Assembly: GCA_910587105.1 (NCBI GenBank)
Contig: CAJUMB010000010.1
Coordinates: 1 to 64,000 of the forward strand
Direction of reading: 5' to 3'
DNA: 64,000 nucleotides
From: an uncultured Lachnospiraceae bacterium
Lineage (GTDB): Bacteria; Bacillota; Clostridia; Lachnospirales; Lachnospiraceae
Every line of letters begins with the position of its first letter. Position 1 is the first letter of the stretch. Under the pieces are notes generated by a model. The model saw only the letters and a list, made by a program, of their open reading frames with translations. It searched no databases and had not been told where the DNA came from. A program made the position numbers and the translations under genes. Positions 40,104 through 49,296 of this stretch are shown piece by piece.

Positions 40104-43100
40104 ACGAGTGACTACAGCATTGCTATAAAAATTGGCGGACAGATTGAAAGCAGTTTTAACAGCTCCATGCAGATCGCCATGAACGGCCTCTCTGCCCTGG
40201 GTGCGGCTTCCGTGGCAGGCATGGCGGCGGCTGGACGGGGGATAGCAGCCATTGGAAAGAACAGCGTGCAGGTGGGGAAAGATTTTGAAACCGCTATGTC
40301 CTCCGCTTCCGCCACAGCGGGCGCCAGCGCAGAAGATTTTGAAAAGATGAGGCAGGCAGCTGTGGAAATGGGGCGGACTACGTCGAAGACTGCTTCGGAA
40401 TCCGCCGCCGCTCTTGAGTATATGGCGCTGGCAGGCTGGGATGCAGATACGTCCATATCTGCTCTGCCGAGTATACTAAAGGCGTCGGAGGCGACAGGCA
40501 TGGAATTGGGGCGGACATCAGACCTGGTCACTGATTCCATGGCGGCTCTGGGGGTCACGGTAGACCAGCTTCCAAATTATCTGGATGTGGCCACCAAAGC
40601 GCAAAATAAATCAAACCAGTCAGCAGAACAGCTGATGGAGGCTTATCTCGGCGTTGGCGGCGCAATGAAAAACCTAAACGTGCCTATCACGGAATCTGCC
40701 ACCGCCCTGGGTGTGCTGGCAAACCGGGGTATCAAAGGCTCTGAGGCCGGCAATGCCTTAAACGCCATAATGGTCAACCTGACTACGGGGACAGGCCAGG
40801 CAGGGCAGATGATGCAGAAACTTGGTGTATCGGCGTTTGACTCGCAAGGCAATTTCATAGGGTTGGAAAATACATTGCAGCAGGTCAACGCGGCTATGGC
40901 CGGATGCAGCGAGGAAGAGAGGAATGCAGCGCTTGCCGCCATCGGCGGAAAACAGCATGTGGATGCTCTAAACAGTCTTATGGCCGGCCTTAATACAACC
41001 AACGAACAAGGGGTATCGGAATGGGCAGCCCTGACCGCAGAATTACAGAACTGCAACGGCGCCTTGGATGCTATGCGGGACACCAAACTGGACAACCTGG
41101 ATGGTGATCTGGCTACCCTGCAGTCCGCCGCAGAGGATGCAGGCATTAAAATCTACGAACAGTTAAACGAGCCGCTTCGTGGGATGGCGCAGTACGGCAC
41201 GCAGGCTATTTACACTGTTTCGGACGCACTGCACAGCGGCGGTCTTTCCGGCGCGGCAGAGGCGGTCGGAGGCGTATTGGCAGATGTGCTGGTCAATCTT
41301 GCCGCCCAGTCACCCCAGTTCTTGGATGCTGCGGCGGGAATGGTGATGGCATTTATTTCCGGAATTGAAGGTAATTCGGGGGATATCGCGCAGTCTTTTG
41401 TGGAACTTATTGCTGTCGGCGTAGACGCGGTATTTCAGATTATTCCACAGCTGTTTTTAGCAGGCGTCAAGCTGATAGCTGCGCTGGCGCTGGGCATTGC
41501 GAATCAGCTTCCAGGTATCATGGAGACCGGCGTGCAGGCGGTAACGGGATTCGTGCAGGGTATCTCCGAGCAGATACCTATGATGATATCCGCCGCCCTT
41601 GCCCTTATGCAGGCACTGTTGTCTGGTATCGCGGACAACGCCCCGATTATCATAAATGCCGCTATACAGCTCGTGGGCGACCTGATGATAGGTATCATAC
41701 AGGCTCTGCCACAGGTGCTTCAGATGGGCATGCTGTTTATTATGGAGCTTACAAATGGCATTATGGCCAGCCTGCCATTCCTTTTACAGACATTGACACA
41801 GGTAGTTGTGGAGGCTGTTGCGGCTTTGGGGCAGATGATTCCCCAGTTCATTGACATGGGGATAGCAGTCATAACAAATCTGCTTCAGGGCATCGTTGCT
41901 AATTTGGGCAATATCGCACAGGCAGCAGTACAGATTGCTGTGGCCTTATTTACTGGGCTCGTCCAGGCGATACCACATATTATAACGGCTGTCCCACGGC
42001 TGACTGACGCAATTGTAGATACACTTGCCAATGCAGACTGGGTGGGCATCGGGCTGCAGATCATCCATGCGGTGGTGGCCGGACTCATACATGGTGTTGG
42101 GGCACTTTTATCAGCAGTACCAGCGATCGCAAAGGCGCTGGGTGAAGTGATTTTAAAATCAAACCCGATCTATATCGGATTTAGATTTATAAAGGCCGTC
42201 ATCACAGGTATCATCAATGGTATTTTATCATTAGGCGGGCTTATCTGGGATGCTTTTAAAGGCCTGCTGTTCGGCGGCGGGAAAGATACGGGAGCCGAGG
42301 AAACCGGCGCGTCCATGGCGCAGGATTATGCCACGGGAGCTGATAGCGGCACTCCGGCCCCCTCTGCCCTTCCAGGCGATGAGTCGGCGGCACAGGCTGG
42401 GGCTGTGCAGGCATCCAGCGCGTCTGATAACGCAGCGGATGCGGCGGCAGTGGCGGAGACTGCAAGCGGAGAGGCGGCGGCAGGAACAGAACAAGAACCA
42501 TCAGGGCTTCCACCAGAGGCGCAGGTTCCGGTGGAAGACATCACCGTTATGGAAAACGGGATTCCCGCCACAGCAGGGGCCGCTCCTCCAATTAAGGAAG
42601 TGGCAACCCCGGAAATTGCAGAGCAGGAATCCCAGCTGGCCGGTGTGACTGCTGAGCCGTCGGGTGTGGAAAACGTGCCTGTGGAAGCGGCGCAGGCACT
42701 GCCCGCTGACAGCGGTGCCCCTCCTGCTGATGTAATTCCAGAAACCACGGCGATCCCACCGGAAAATGCGGCGGAGGTGGCTGTAGAACAGGCACAGGTA
42801 TCAGCGGACGTTCCTACTGACGCCATACAGACGCCGCCAGATGCAGCGGCCGGTATGACGACTGGACAAGTGCCGGCAGAAGCAGCAGAAAATACACCAA
42901 CAGATGCAGCCTCGATAGAGGCTGCTACTCCAGTGGAATCCATGCAGGCGCCTGCGGAAGCCATAACAGATACAGGACAAACAGGCGTGCCGACAGAGAT
43001 GACAGCAGTTCCGGACGCAGGTACAGGCACTGCTGTTGCATCGATGGCGGAAGCTGCAGACAGTGCCGGTGCGGCCGATAGCCCTCCGCTGGATGCGGCG

Positions 43101-43676
43101 CCTCCTCCGGACGCTGTCCAGGCAGGGAGAGCGCAGTTACCGCCGGAGGATATAGGCGCCGTCGAAAGCGCAATGCAGGCAGACCAGGCGGCTGTTGATG
43201 CCGTAAGTACGTCACCGCCGCCGGATACTATGCAGGCGGCACCGGAGGAAACAGCCGGCATTGCCGTGGACGCCGCCAGTACTGCTGATACACCGCCAGT
43301 ATCGGATATCCCGCCAGATACAGCGCCGGTACCGGCAGAAAACATGGCAGATGTATCAAATGGCGGGGCACAGGGACCAGTGGACGTGACGCCTCCTGAT
43401 CCCGTTCCGCCATTTCCGCCGGAGCCTCCTGAACCAGATACTCCTGCAGGCGGTTCCGCAATCGGGAGGGCGCTGGATGATCTTTCGGGACAGACTCCGG
43501 ACAAAGGCGGAGAAACAGGCGATGCACCATCAATCGTATACAATCCTATTTTTAATATTGAATCCAGCGGGGAAGTTAAAAAAGATGTAGAGGAAGCCAA
43601 TCGTATGGGAATGCGCGAATTTGACAAAATGATGCAGCAATGGCTGAAACATAATAAACGAAAAGCATTTGCATAG
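40104..43676 (+). CDS. Tail tape measure protein
   Basis: About 1,190 residues. Residues 60-300 hold the conserved phage tail tape measure domain (DFETAMSSASATAGASAED, then GMELGRTSDLVTDSMAALG). The central part (about 400-720) is strongly hydrophobic and probably spans the membrane during DNA ejection. The last 400 residues are a low-complexity Ala/Pro/Glu-rich region. The frame opens after the chaperone stop at 40085; there is no ATG until 40167. Family-like sequence (SDYSIAIKIGGQIESSFNS) precedes that ATG, suggesting an ACG start at 40104 after GGAGGCGGGGAGG. If not, it starts at 40167. Confidence 0.92.
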   Translation, partial: TSDYSIAIKIGGQIESSFNSSMQIAMNGLSALGAASVAGMAAAGRGIAAIGKNSVQVGKDFETAMSSASATAGASAEDFEKMRQAAVEMGRTTSKTASESAAALEYMALAGWDADTSISALPSILKASEATGMELGRTSDLVTDSMAALGVTVDQLPNYLDVATKAQNKSNQSAEQLMEAYLGVGGAMKNLNVPITESATALGVLANRGIKGSEAGNALNAIMVNLTTGTGQAGQMMQKLGVSAFDSQGNFIGLENTLQQVNAAMAGCSEEERNAALAAIGGKQHVDALNSLMAGLNTTNEQGVSEWAALTAELQNCNGALDAMRDTKLDNLDGDLATLQSAAEDAGIKIYEQLNEPLRGMAQYGTQAIYTVSDALHSGGLSGAAEAVGGVLADVLVNLAAQSPQFLDAAAGMVMAFISGIEGNSGDIAQSFVELIAVGVDAVFQIIPQLFLAGVKLIAALALGIANQLPGIMETGVQAVTGFVQGISEQIPMMISAALALMQALLSGIADNAPIIINAAIQLVGDLMIGIIQALPQVLQMGMLFIMELTNGIMASLPFLLQTLTQVVVEAVAALGQMIPQFIDMGIAVITNLLQGIVANLGNIAQAAVQIAVALFTGLVQAIPHIITAVPRLTDAIVDTLANADWVGIGLQIIHAVVAGLIHGVGALLSAVPAIAKALGEVILKSNPIYIGFRFIKAVITGIINGILSLGGLIWDAFKGLLFGGGKDTGAEETGASMAQDYATGADSGTPAPSALPGDESAAQAGAVQASSASDNAADAAAVAETASGEAAAGTEQEPSGLPPEAQVPVEDITVMENGIPATAGAAPPIKEVATPEIAEQESQLAGVTAEPSGVENVPVEAAQALPADSGAPPADVIPETTAIPPENAAEVAVEQAQVSADVPTDAIQTPPDAAAGMTTGQVPAEAAENTPTDAASIEAATPVESMQAPAEAITDTGQTGVPTEMTAVPDAGTGTAVASMAEAADSAGAADSPPLDAAPPPDAVQAGRAQLPPEDIGAVESAMQADQAAVDAVSTSPPPDTMQAAPEETAGIAVDAASTADTPPVSDIPPDTAPVPAENMADVSNGGAQGPVDVTPPDPVPPFPPEPPEPDTPAGGSAIGRALDDLSGQTPDKGGETGDAPSIVYNPIFNIESSGEVKKDVEEANRMGMREFDKMMQQWLKHNKRKAFA

Positions 43677-43692
43677 GAAAGGAGCGGCACAG

Positions 43693-43941
43693 ATGGCATC
43701 CACTTATATAACCAGCCAGGGAGATACCTGGGATTTGATGGCCTATGATTTATATGGCGCTGAAAAATATATGCGTTATCTGATAGAGGCCAACTGGCCG
43801 CTTCTGGATGTTCTGGTTTTTTCGTCCGGCATGAAAATCATTGTGCCGGATATCTCAGAAGATGCAGACGAAGATATACCATTCTGGCGCAGGGACGATA
43901 TTGGCGATGACCCGCCCACGGAGGAAAGATTGTATGAGTAA
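43693..43941 (+). CDS. Tail protein X (P2 gpX, LysM-like)
   Basis: An 82-residue protein with a LysM-like fold (TYITSQGDTWDLMAYDLYG, then MKIIVPDISEDAD), corresponding to P2 gpX. It helps join tube and baseplate. GAAAGGAG precedes the ATG at 43693. It overlaps the start of the gene D homologue by 8 bp. Confidence 0.88.
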   Translation: MASTYITSQGDTWDLMAYDLYGAEKYMRYLIEANWPLLDVLVFSSGMKIIVPDISEDADEDIPFWRRDDIGDDPPTEERLYE

Positions 43942-44989
43942 CCCCAGAAGAGTGACAGCTAATTTTAAGTTTAATGGCAAATGGCTGGGGAAATCTCTGA
44001 AAGATTACCTCCAGTCTATAACCTACACGGATGTGGCATCCGGGCAGAGCGACCAGCTGGATATTGTGATGCAGGACATTAAGATGGAGTGGCTTGGAAA
44101 GCGGTATCCGAAAAAGGGAGACCGGGTGGATGGTAAAATTACATTCGTCAACTGGGATGGGATTTTAGACAAAAAGCTGGACTGCGGGGCATTTGTCCTT
44201 GACAATATCAAATTTTCCGGCGGTCCTGCTGCAGCATCCTTTGGATGCCTGGCATCGCCTATTGACAGCTCCTTTAACACGCGGGAGAGGACGAAGACCT
44301 ATCAGGATGTCACGATTGAGGAAATCGCGCAGGAAATTGCCGACAGATATAATCTCAAGTTGAAGTGTTCCGGCGCAGACATACGCATCGATACCATAGA
44401 ACAGTCCCAGAAAACGGACAGCGCCTTTTTGTGTGAAACCTGTGATGCTTATGGAATATCGGTTAAGATATACAAAAAATCTATCGTGATTTATGATCAG
44501 ACGGCCATGGAAGAAAAAAAGCCAGTAAAGAAACTTACCCGGGAGGATTTTATAGATGATAAGTGGGAGTATGAAGATTCCCTTGCCGGGGTATATACAG
44601 GAGCCAGAATATCCTATCAGCCCGGTGAAGGCGGTGATGAAATCAGCGTCTACGTAGGCCAGAAAGACGAAGAAGCAGACGACGCCAGAGTACTGTATAT
44701 CAACGAATCCGCTGACAGTGTGGCAGACGCTTACCGCAAAGCGGCAGTAGCTGTCAATAAATCCAACCAGGAGGCCACAAAACTGTCCGGGGATATCTGG
44801 CCTGATCCAAAGATATGCGCAGGGGTGACTGTGGAGATATCCGGTATGGAGCATATAGACGGAAAATATTTTGTGGATAAATGTATCACTGAAGTGGGCG
44901 GCTCAAAATCACGTCAGTCCATAGAGATGCATAAGTGTCAGGAACGGCTGGCGTGCGGGCCAGAACCGGAAGAAGGTGCTGAAAAATGA
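43934..44989 (+). CDS. Baseplate hub / late control gene D homologue
   Basis: A 351-residue P2 gpD-type protein (NPRRVTANFKFNGKWLGKSL, then IKFSGGPAAASFGCLASPID, and a C-terminal ITEVGGSKSRQSIEMHKC). In P2 it forms the hub at the tail tip and the old late control name is historical. GGAGGAAAG precedes the ATG at 43934. An ATGA overlap leads to the spike gene. Confidence 0.9.
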   Translation: MSNPRRVTANFKFNGKWLGKSLKDYLQSITYTDVASGQSDQLDIVMQDIKMEWLGKRYPKKGDRVDGKITFVNWDGILDKKLDCGAFVLDNIKFSGGPAAASFGCLASPIDSSFNTRERTKTYQDVTIEEIAQEIADRYNLKLKCSGADIRIDTIEQSQKTDSAFLCETCDAYGISVKIYKKSIVIYDQTAMEEKKPVKKLTREDFIDDKWEYEDSLAGVYTGARISYQPGEGGDEISVYVGQKDEEADDARVLYINESADSVADAYRKAAVAVNKSNQEATKLSGDIWPDPKICAGVTVEISGMEHIDGKYFVDKCITEVGGSKSRQSIEMHKCQERLACGPEPEEGAEK

Positions 44990-45591
44990 CAGACCGATTG
45001 ATACGGATAGGAAAAGTCTCCACTGTAGATTACGAGGCCGGGATGGTCAGCGTCACCTATTCGCACATGGACCACAACACAACAAAAAAACTTCCAGTAT
45101 TTGCTATGTCAGACGAATATAAAATGCCTGCTGTTGGGGATGAAGTGCTGGTGCTGCATCTGCCCACTGGGCAGGCATCCGGAATTGTACTGGGCAGGAT
45201 GTGGAACAAAAGCAACGTGCCCAGAAAAGCAGGAGAGCATGTTTACAGCCAGGAATTTGCCCATGAGCCGGGCGAATCCTACATGGAGTATGACGGGGCG
45301 GACGGGGATTTAAAATTTAAAGATAAAAATACCGGACCTGTGACACTTACCGAACTTTTAGGTCTGGCAGAAACCGATAAGCACCGAAGGGAATTTGGTG
45401 ATGAGCCAGGCGAGGCGTACATTGAATACCGTCCAGAAGAAGGCAGAATGTACTTTAAGGATAAGCGGGCTGGGCTGGTAAGTCTTTCCACGATACTGGG
45501 CCTAAGCGAAGAGGATGAGCTGAAAGACCTGGAGCCAGAGCCAAATCCAGAACCCGTACCGGGTGCAGACCCAGGCCAGACAGGAGGCTGA
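44986..45591 (+). CDS. Baseplate spike protein (gpV-like)
   Basis: A 201-residue protein with an OB-fold N-terminus (RLIRIGKVSTVDYEAGMVSV, VGDEVLVLHLPTGQASGIVLG) and repeats in the C-terminal half: EPGESYMEYDGADGDLKFKD and EPGEAYIEYRPEEGRMYFKD share one pattern, as expected for a trimeric beta-helix spike. The end is a proline/glutamate tail. It pierces the envelope at contraction. Confidence 0.88.
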   Translation: MTDRLIRIGKVSTVDYEAGMVSVTYSHMDHNTTKKLPVFAMSDEYKMPAVGDEVLVLHLPTGQASGIVLGRMWNKSNVPRKAGEHVYSQEFAHEPGESYMEYDGADGDLKFKDKNTGPVTLTELLGLAETDKHRREFGDEPGEAYIEYRPEEGRMYFKDKRAGLVSLSTILGLSEEDELKDLEPEPNPEPVPGADPGQTGG

Positions 45592-45592
45592 T

Positions 45593-45991
45593 ATGGCAAA
45601 AGTAGGCAACTGGGGAAGACACATAAAGTTTTCTGTAAATTCGGAAAAGCAGCTGTCTTTCCATGATTTTAAACGCTCCGTAAAAGGACGCTGGGCAGAC
45701 CACCCAATCATAAATGAAAAACCAAAAAAGGAGTTCCAGGGGCCGGATTCTGCCAGTGTGACCATGGAGGTTACGGTATCTGCCCACATGGGGGCCAGCC
45801 CGAAAGACACCATCAAAAAGCTGGAAGATGCCTGTGAAAAGGGAAAAATAGACTACCTGTATGTTGGGGGCAAAAAAGTCGGGAAGGGTAAAATGTATCT
45901 GGAATCGATTGGCGAAACGTGGGATGAAATCTGGAACAAAGGCGAGCTGGCGAAAGCCACACTCAGCCTGACATTTTCCGAGTATGCGTAG
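45593..45991 (+). CDS. Tail completion protein gpU (P2 type)
   Basis: A 132-residue protein (GNWGRHIKFSVNSEKQLSFH, VKGRWADHPIINEKPKKEFQ, MYLESIGETWDEIW) that matches P2 gpU, a tail terminator. The ATG at 45593 overlaps the previous stop region, with AGGAGGC upstream. Confidence 0.85.
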   Translation: MAKVGNWGRHIKFSVNSEKQLSFHDFKRSVKGRWADHPIINEKPKKEFQGPDSASVTMEVTVSAHMGASPKDTIKKLEDACEKGKIDYLYVGGKKVGKGKMYLESIGETWDEIWNKGELAKATLSLTFSEYA

Positions 45992-46006
45992 CAGGGGGGA
46001 TAGGAT

Positions 46007-46327
46007 ATGCGTGAGACAGACAGCATAGAGATTGTCCCCGTCGACGGGGATTTGTCGGCAGAGAGGGTCAACACCCAGCTCCGCTCCCTGATTGCCGCCC
46101 GGGAGCGCACCATTCCCGGAAGCCGGGGATTCGGCTTGAGCGGGGATTATCTGGATATGCCCATTTACGAGGCAGCCAATGAATTTGGTGTGGAGCTGGA
46201 GGAAAAAGCAGATATATTTATCCCGGACATAGACATTGCAGAAGTGCGGGCCAAGCCGGATATAAACGGCTTAGTCAGCACGCAGATATTTGTGGAATGG
46301 AGGGATGGGGATGATAGCAGAGATTAG
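46007..46327 (+). CDS. Baseplate wedge protein gpW (gp25-like)
   Basis: A 106-residue protein in the position of P2 gpW/T4 gp25 (IEIVPVDGDLSAERVNTQLR, LIAARERTIPGSRGFGLSG, VRAKPDINGLVSTQIFVEW). The SRGFGL-type element and acidic C-terminus are consistent with the lysozyme-like baseplate family. It overlaps the J gene by 17 bp. Confidence 0.8.
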   Translation: MRETDSIEIVPVDGDLSAERVNTQLRSLIAARERTIPGSRGFGLSGDYLDMPIYEAANEFGVELEEKADIFIPDIDIAEVRAKPDINGLVSTQIFVEWRDGDDSRD

Positions 46328-47456
46328 CAGCCTGCCGGATGTGAGTTTTATTGACCGCCTGACCTTGGATGATGTCCAGGCCCTGCTGGTGAAAAGCTAC
46401 GAGGAAAAGTACGAGCAGGTGACAAAAGAAAAAGCAGGCCTGAAAAGAGCGGACCCGGTTACCCTTACGCTGTATGCCTGTTCTGTGGTGATATACCAGG
46501 CCCTTTTGTATGTAGACAGGGCCGGGAAACAGGACTTGATTAAGTACAGCTACGGGGAATTTTTGGACAATATTGCAGCCAATAAAGGCGTGACCCGTCT
46601 GCCCGCCCAGGCCGCTGAGGTGACTGTCAGATTCCGCCTGCCTTCTGCCAGAAGAGACGCGGTGGGAATCCCTGCCGGAACCAGGGTGACAAGCGGGGAT
46701 GGTATTTATTTTGGCACCACAGAATACGCGGAGATACCAGCAGGGGATGTGTACGTGGATATCCCCTGCGTGTGTCAGATGACCGGTGCTGTGGGGAGCG
46801 GCCTGGCTGTGGGAAGCATCAATACCCTGGTAGACCTTCTGCCCTATATCTCCAGTGTGTCCAATATTGAGGAGAGCCAGGGCGGGGCGGATGTCGAAGA
46901 CGACGAAAGCCTTGCAGACCGCGTGTACCTGGCGCCGTCCGCTTACTCTGTAGCCGGCCCCAGGGATGCGTATATCTATCATACAAAAGCGTATGGCGCG
47001 GCCGTTGGCTCCGTAAACGTGTCCAGCCCCAAGCCCTGCGAGGTGGAGGTGCGCGTGCTGTTAAAAGACGGCTCCCTTCCATCCCAGGCACTGCTGGACG
47101 GCATCCTGGAGTATCTGGACGACGATAAGATCAGGCCGTTGACGGACCGTGTGAAAGTCCTGTCCCCCAGCACAAGAGAATATGATCTGGACGTGGAGTA
47201 TTACATTGCCAAGTCAAACGCATCCAGGGCAGTATCCATACAGGCAGCGGTATCCGCCGCTGTGGCCGGATATCATGAGTGGCAGACCAAGGAAATTGGC
47301 CGGGATATCAATCCGTCGGAGCTGGTTCGGCGCATGGTGGAGGCAGGAGCAAAGCGGGTGGTGGTAAAATCGCCGGAATTTGTATCACTGCCTCCATCAA
47401 CCGTGGCACGATTAGGCAGCATGACCGTGGTATACGGAGGGATAGAGGATGATTGA
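46311..47456 (+). CDS. Baseplate assembly protein J
   Basis: A 381-residue gpJ-family protein: LPDVSFIDRLTLDDVQALLV, GVTRLPAQAAEVTVRF, SLADRVYLAPSAYSVAGPRDAYIYH and the C-terminal REIGRDINPSELVRRM-like segment (KEIGRDINPSELVRRM). It forms the wedge ring of the P2-like baseplate. AATGGAGGGATGGGG precedes the ATG at 46311. Confidence 0.92.
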   Translation: MIAEISSLPDVSFIDRLTLDDVQALLVKSYEEKYEQVTKEKAGLKRADPVTLTLYACSVVIYQALLYVDRAGKQDLIKYSYGEFLDNIAANKGVTRLPAQAAEVTVRFRLPSARRDAVGIPAGTRVTSGDGIYFGTTEYAEIPAGDVYVDIPCVCQMTGAVGSGLAVGSINTLVDLLPYISSVSNIEESQGGADVEDDESLADRVYLAPSAYSVAGPRDAYIYHTKAYGAAVGSVNVSSPKPCEVEVRVLLKDGSLPSQALLDGILEYLDDDKIRPLTDRVKVLSPSTREYDLDVEYYIAKSNASRAVSIQAAVSAAVAGYHEWQTKEIGRDINPSELVRRMVEAGAKRVVVKSPEFVSLPPSTVARLGSMTVVYGGIEDD

Positions 47457-48168
47457 TCTCTACAACGGCGAGCTTTTAAACATGCTTCCGGTCCAGATGG
47501 CGAAAGACATACACAGCGTATGCATCAGTTATGCCCTCAAAAAGGGAATACAGCTGATCATCGACCGGGCAGACATGACCCGGACACAGGCGGCCATAGA
47601 CAGTATTCCCGAGCGGATACTGGATGTACTGGCGGTGGAACTGCATACACCGTATTATCGGGAAGACCTGCCCCTGGACAAAAAGCGCGAGATCATCAAG
47701 CGTACGCTTTTGTGGCATCTGACTGCAGGGACGCCGGGGGCTATGCGGGAGCTGATCTCCATCGTGATCGGGGAAGGCAGTATCGTAGAGTGGCCGGATT
47801 ATGAGGATCCGCCTTACACGCCGGGGACATTTGATATCCTGACGGATGTACAGTTGACAGAGGAGATTGTGACGCAGTTTATCGCGATTATTGAGCGTGT
47901 CAAAAATGAGCGGTCGCATCTGCGCAGGCTGCATATACACCGGCATATGGAAGGACACTGGTATATAGGCGCAGGCGGACGGACAGAACCCCATGTAACC
48001 ATTCCACGGAATATGCGGGGCGCCACAGTCAGGCAGTATCTGGCAGTGGGTGCTGTTTCTTCACCTGAGATAGCAATACCCAAAGAAACGCCTTTAATCA
48101 AAGAGAAACAGTACATCGGGGCAGTATTTATACCGCACTACAAAAACATCATATCAGAGGAGGAGTGA
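47449..48168 (+). CDS. Phage tail protein I
   Basis: A 239-residue gpI-type protein (LYNGELLNMLPVQMAKDIHS, AIDSIPERILDVLAVELHT, HLTAGTPGAMRELISIVIG), connecting baseplate and fibres. It begins in an overlap with J. The last third (YIGAGGRTEPHVTIPRNM) may bind the fibre. Confidence 0.9.
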   Translation: MIDLYNGELLNMLPVQMAKDIHSVCISYALKKGIQLIIDRADMTRTQAAIDSIPERILDVLAVELHTPYYREDLPLDKKREIIKRTLLWHLTAGTPGAMRELISIVIGEGSIVEWPDYEDPPYTPGTFDILTDVQLTEEIVTQFIAIIERVKNERSHLRRLHIHRHMEGHWYIGAGGRTEPHVTIPRNMRGATVRQYLAVGAVSSPEIAIPKETPLIKEKQYIGAVFIPHYKNIISEEE

Positions 48169-48169
48169 T

Positions 48170-49207
48170 ATGGCTAATTTCAACGCGGCGGCGCTGACAA
48201 AGAAGGGAATCAGTCTTCTGGCAAAAACGCAGGCAGGACAGACTGGTATCGAATTCACGAAGGCGGTTTCGGGCAGTGGTTCCTATACAGCTGATGAGCC
48301 TCTCATAGATAAAGAATCCTTAAAAGACCAGAAGCAGGAATTTCCCATTGATAAACTGGCTGTTTTAAATGATACAACGGTTTCTATCAGATTTTCCATT
48401 ACCAATCAGCAGGAATCCGGAAGTCTGGCAGAAGGGTATTACGTGAAGGAAGTCGGCCTTTTTGCTGCAGATCCCGATGAGGGGGAAGTCTTATATGCCA
48501 TCGCAACGGCAGTGGAAGACCAGTGGGACTATATGCCCGCATATAACAGTTTGATGCCCGCCTATATTACCGTGGAGTTTTATGCTGAGGTCAGCAATGC
48601 CGCCAACGTGGTCATAAAATGTTCGGGCAGATTTGTCACTGCAGAAGAACTGGAAGAAGAGCTTGATGCATTACGGAAAGAAGCAGCAGCGGCCCATAAA
48701 GAAATTAAAGATATAATAGCCGGGCTTGGCGGGGTGCCCGATGGCGTGCTGACCACTGCGGATAAAGGTGTGGCAAATGGAGTGGCCAGCCTTGATACTT
48801 ATGGAAAGCTCCAAGATACACAGCTGCCGCGTGGCTCAGGGGCCAATTACCTGGGGTATAAGCTGGCATTTGCTGATTTTACATGGACAGCTGTTGAAGG
48901 ACGTACAGGATGGGTTGGTACGCATAAAGCATCAGGGCTCTGGAGCTCAATAGGAGATCAAACAATAGCAGGCTATAACGAGCTGTTAGTAGTCTTAGAC
49001 CCCAACAGAATATACGATATGTACGTAAAAGACTATGCGGAGCATCTTGCGTGCGCTTTTAGCAGTCTTAATTTTAGAGCTTTTGCCAAGATAGAAGGCC
49101 AGGAATGTGAAATCAAAATATTTGCTGACAGCGATTTAAGTAAATCAGAGGCTGCTGAAGTTGCTTTTTGGCTTTATATCCTGCGAAAAGAAAGAGCAGG
49201 CTATTAA
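48170..49207 (+). CDS. Tail fibre protein, copy 1
   Basis: A 345-residue fibre. The N-terminal 150 residues (AALTKKGISLLAKTQAGQTG, then FSITNQQESGSLAEGYYVKE and VGLFAADPDEGEVLYAIATA) are the phage tail-collar fibre domain that docks on protein I. The rest includes a coiled segment (ELEEELDALRKEAAAAHKEI) and a short C-terminal domain. The following gene repeats the same N-terminal domain. Confidence 0.85.
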   Translation: MANFNAAALTKKGISLLAKTQAGQTGIEFTKAVSGSGSYTADEPLIDKESLKDQKQEFPIDKLAVLNDTTVSIRFSITNQQESGSLAEGYYVKEVGLFAADPDEGEVLYAIATAVEDQWDYMPAYNSLMPAYITVEFYAEVSNAANVVIKCSGRFVTAEELEEELDALRKEAAAAHKEIKDIIAGLGGVPDGVLTTADKGVANGVASLDTYGKLQDTQLPRGSGANYLGYKLAFADFTWTAVEGRTGWVGTHKASGLWSSIGDQTIAGYNELLVVLDPNRIYDMYVKDYAEHLACAFSSLNFRAFAKIEGQECEIKIFADSDLSKSEAAEVAFWLYILRKERAGY

Positions 49208-49296
49208 GAGGCGCCTCCATGGGAGAATTATAGTAAAAGCGACTTAGAAAGAGTGTGTCAATAATTAATTTATAATACTATACAAGGGAGGATAAG

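Noticed and set aside
42326..43699. Long minus-strand open frame (457 codons) opposite the tape measure gene
   Set aside because: It mirrors the GC-rich Ala/Pro-coding region; the translation is low-complexity Ser/Ala/Gly/Val, with no ribosome binding site and no domain.
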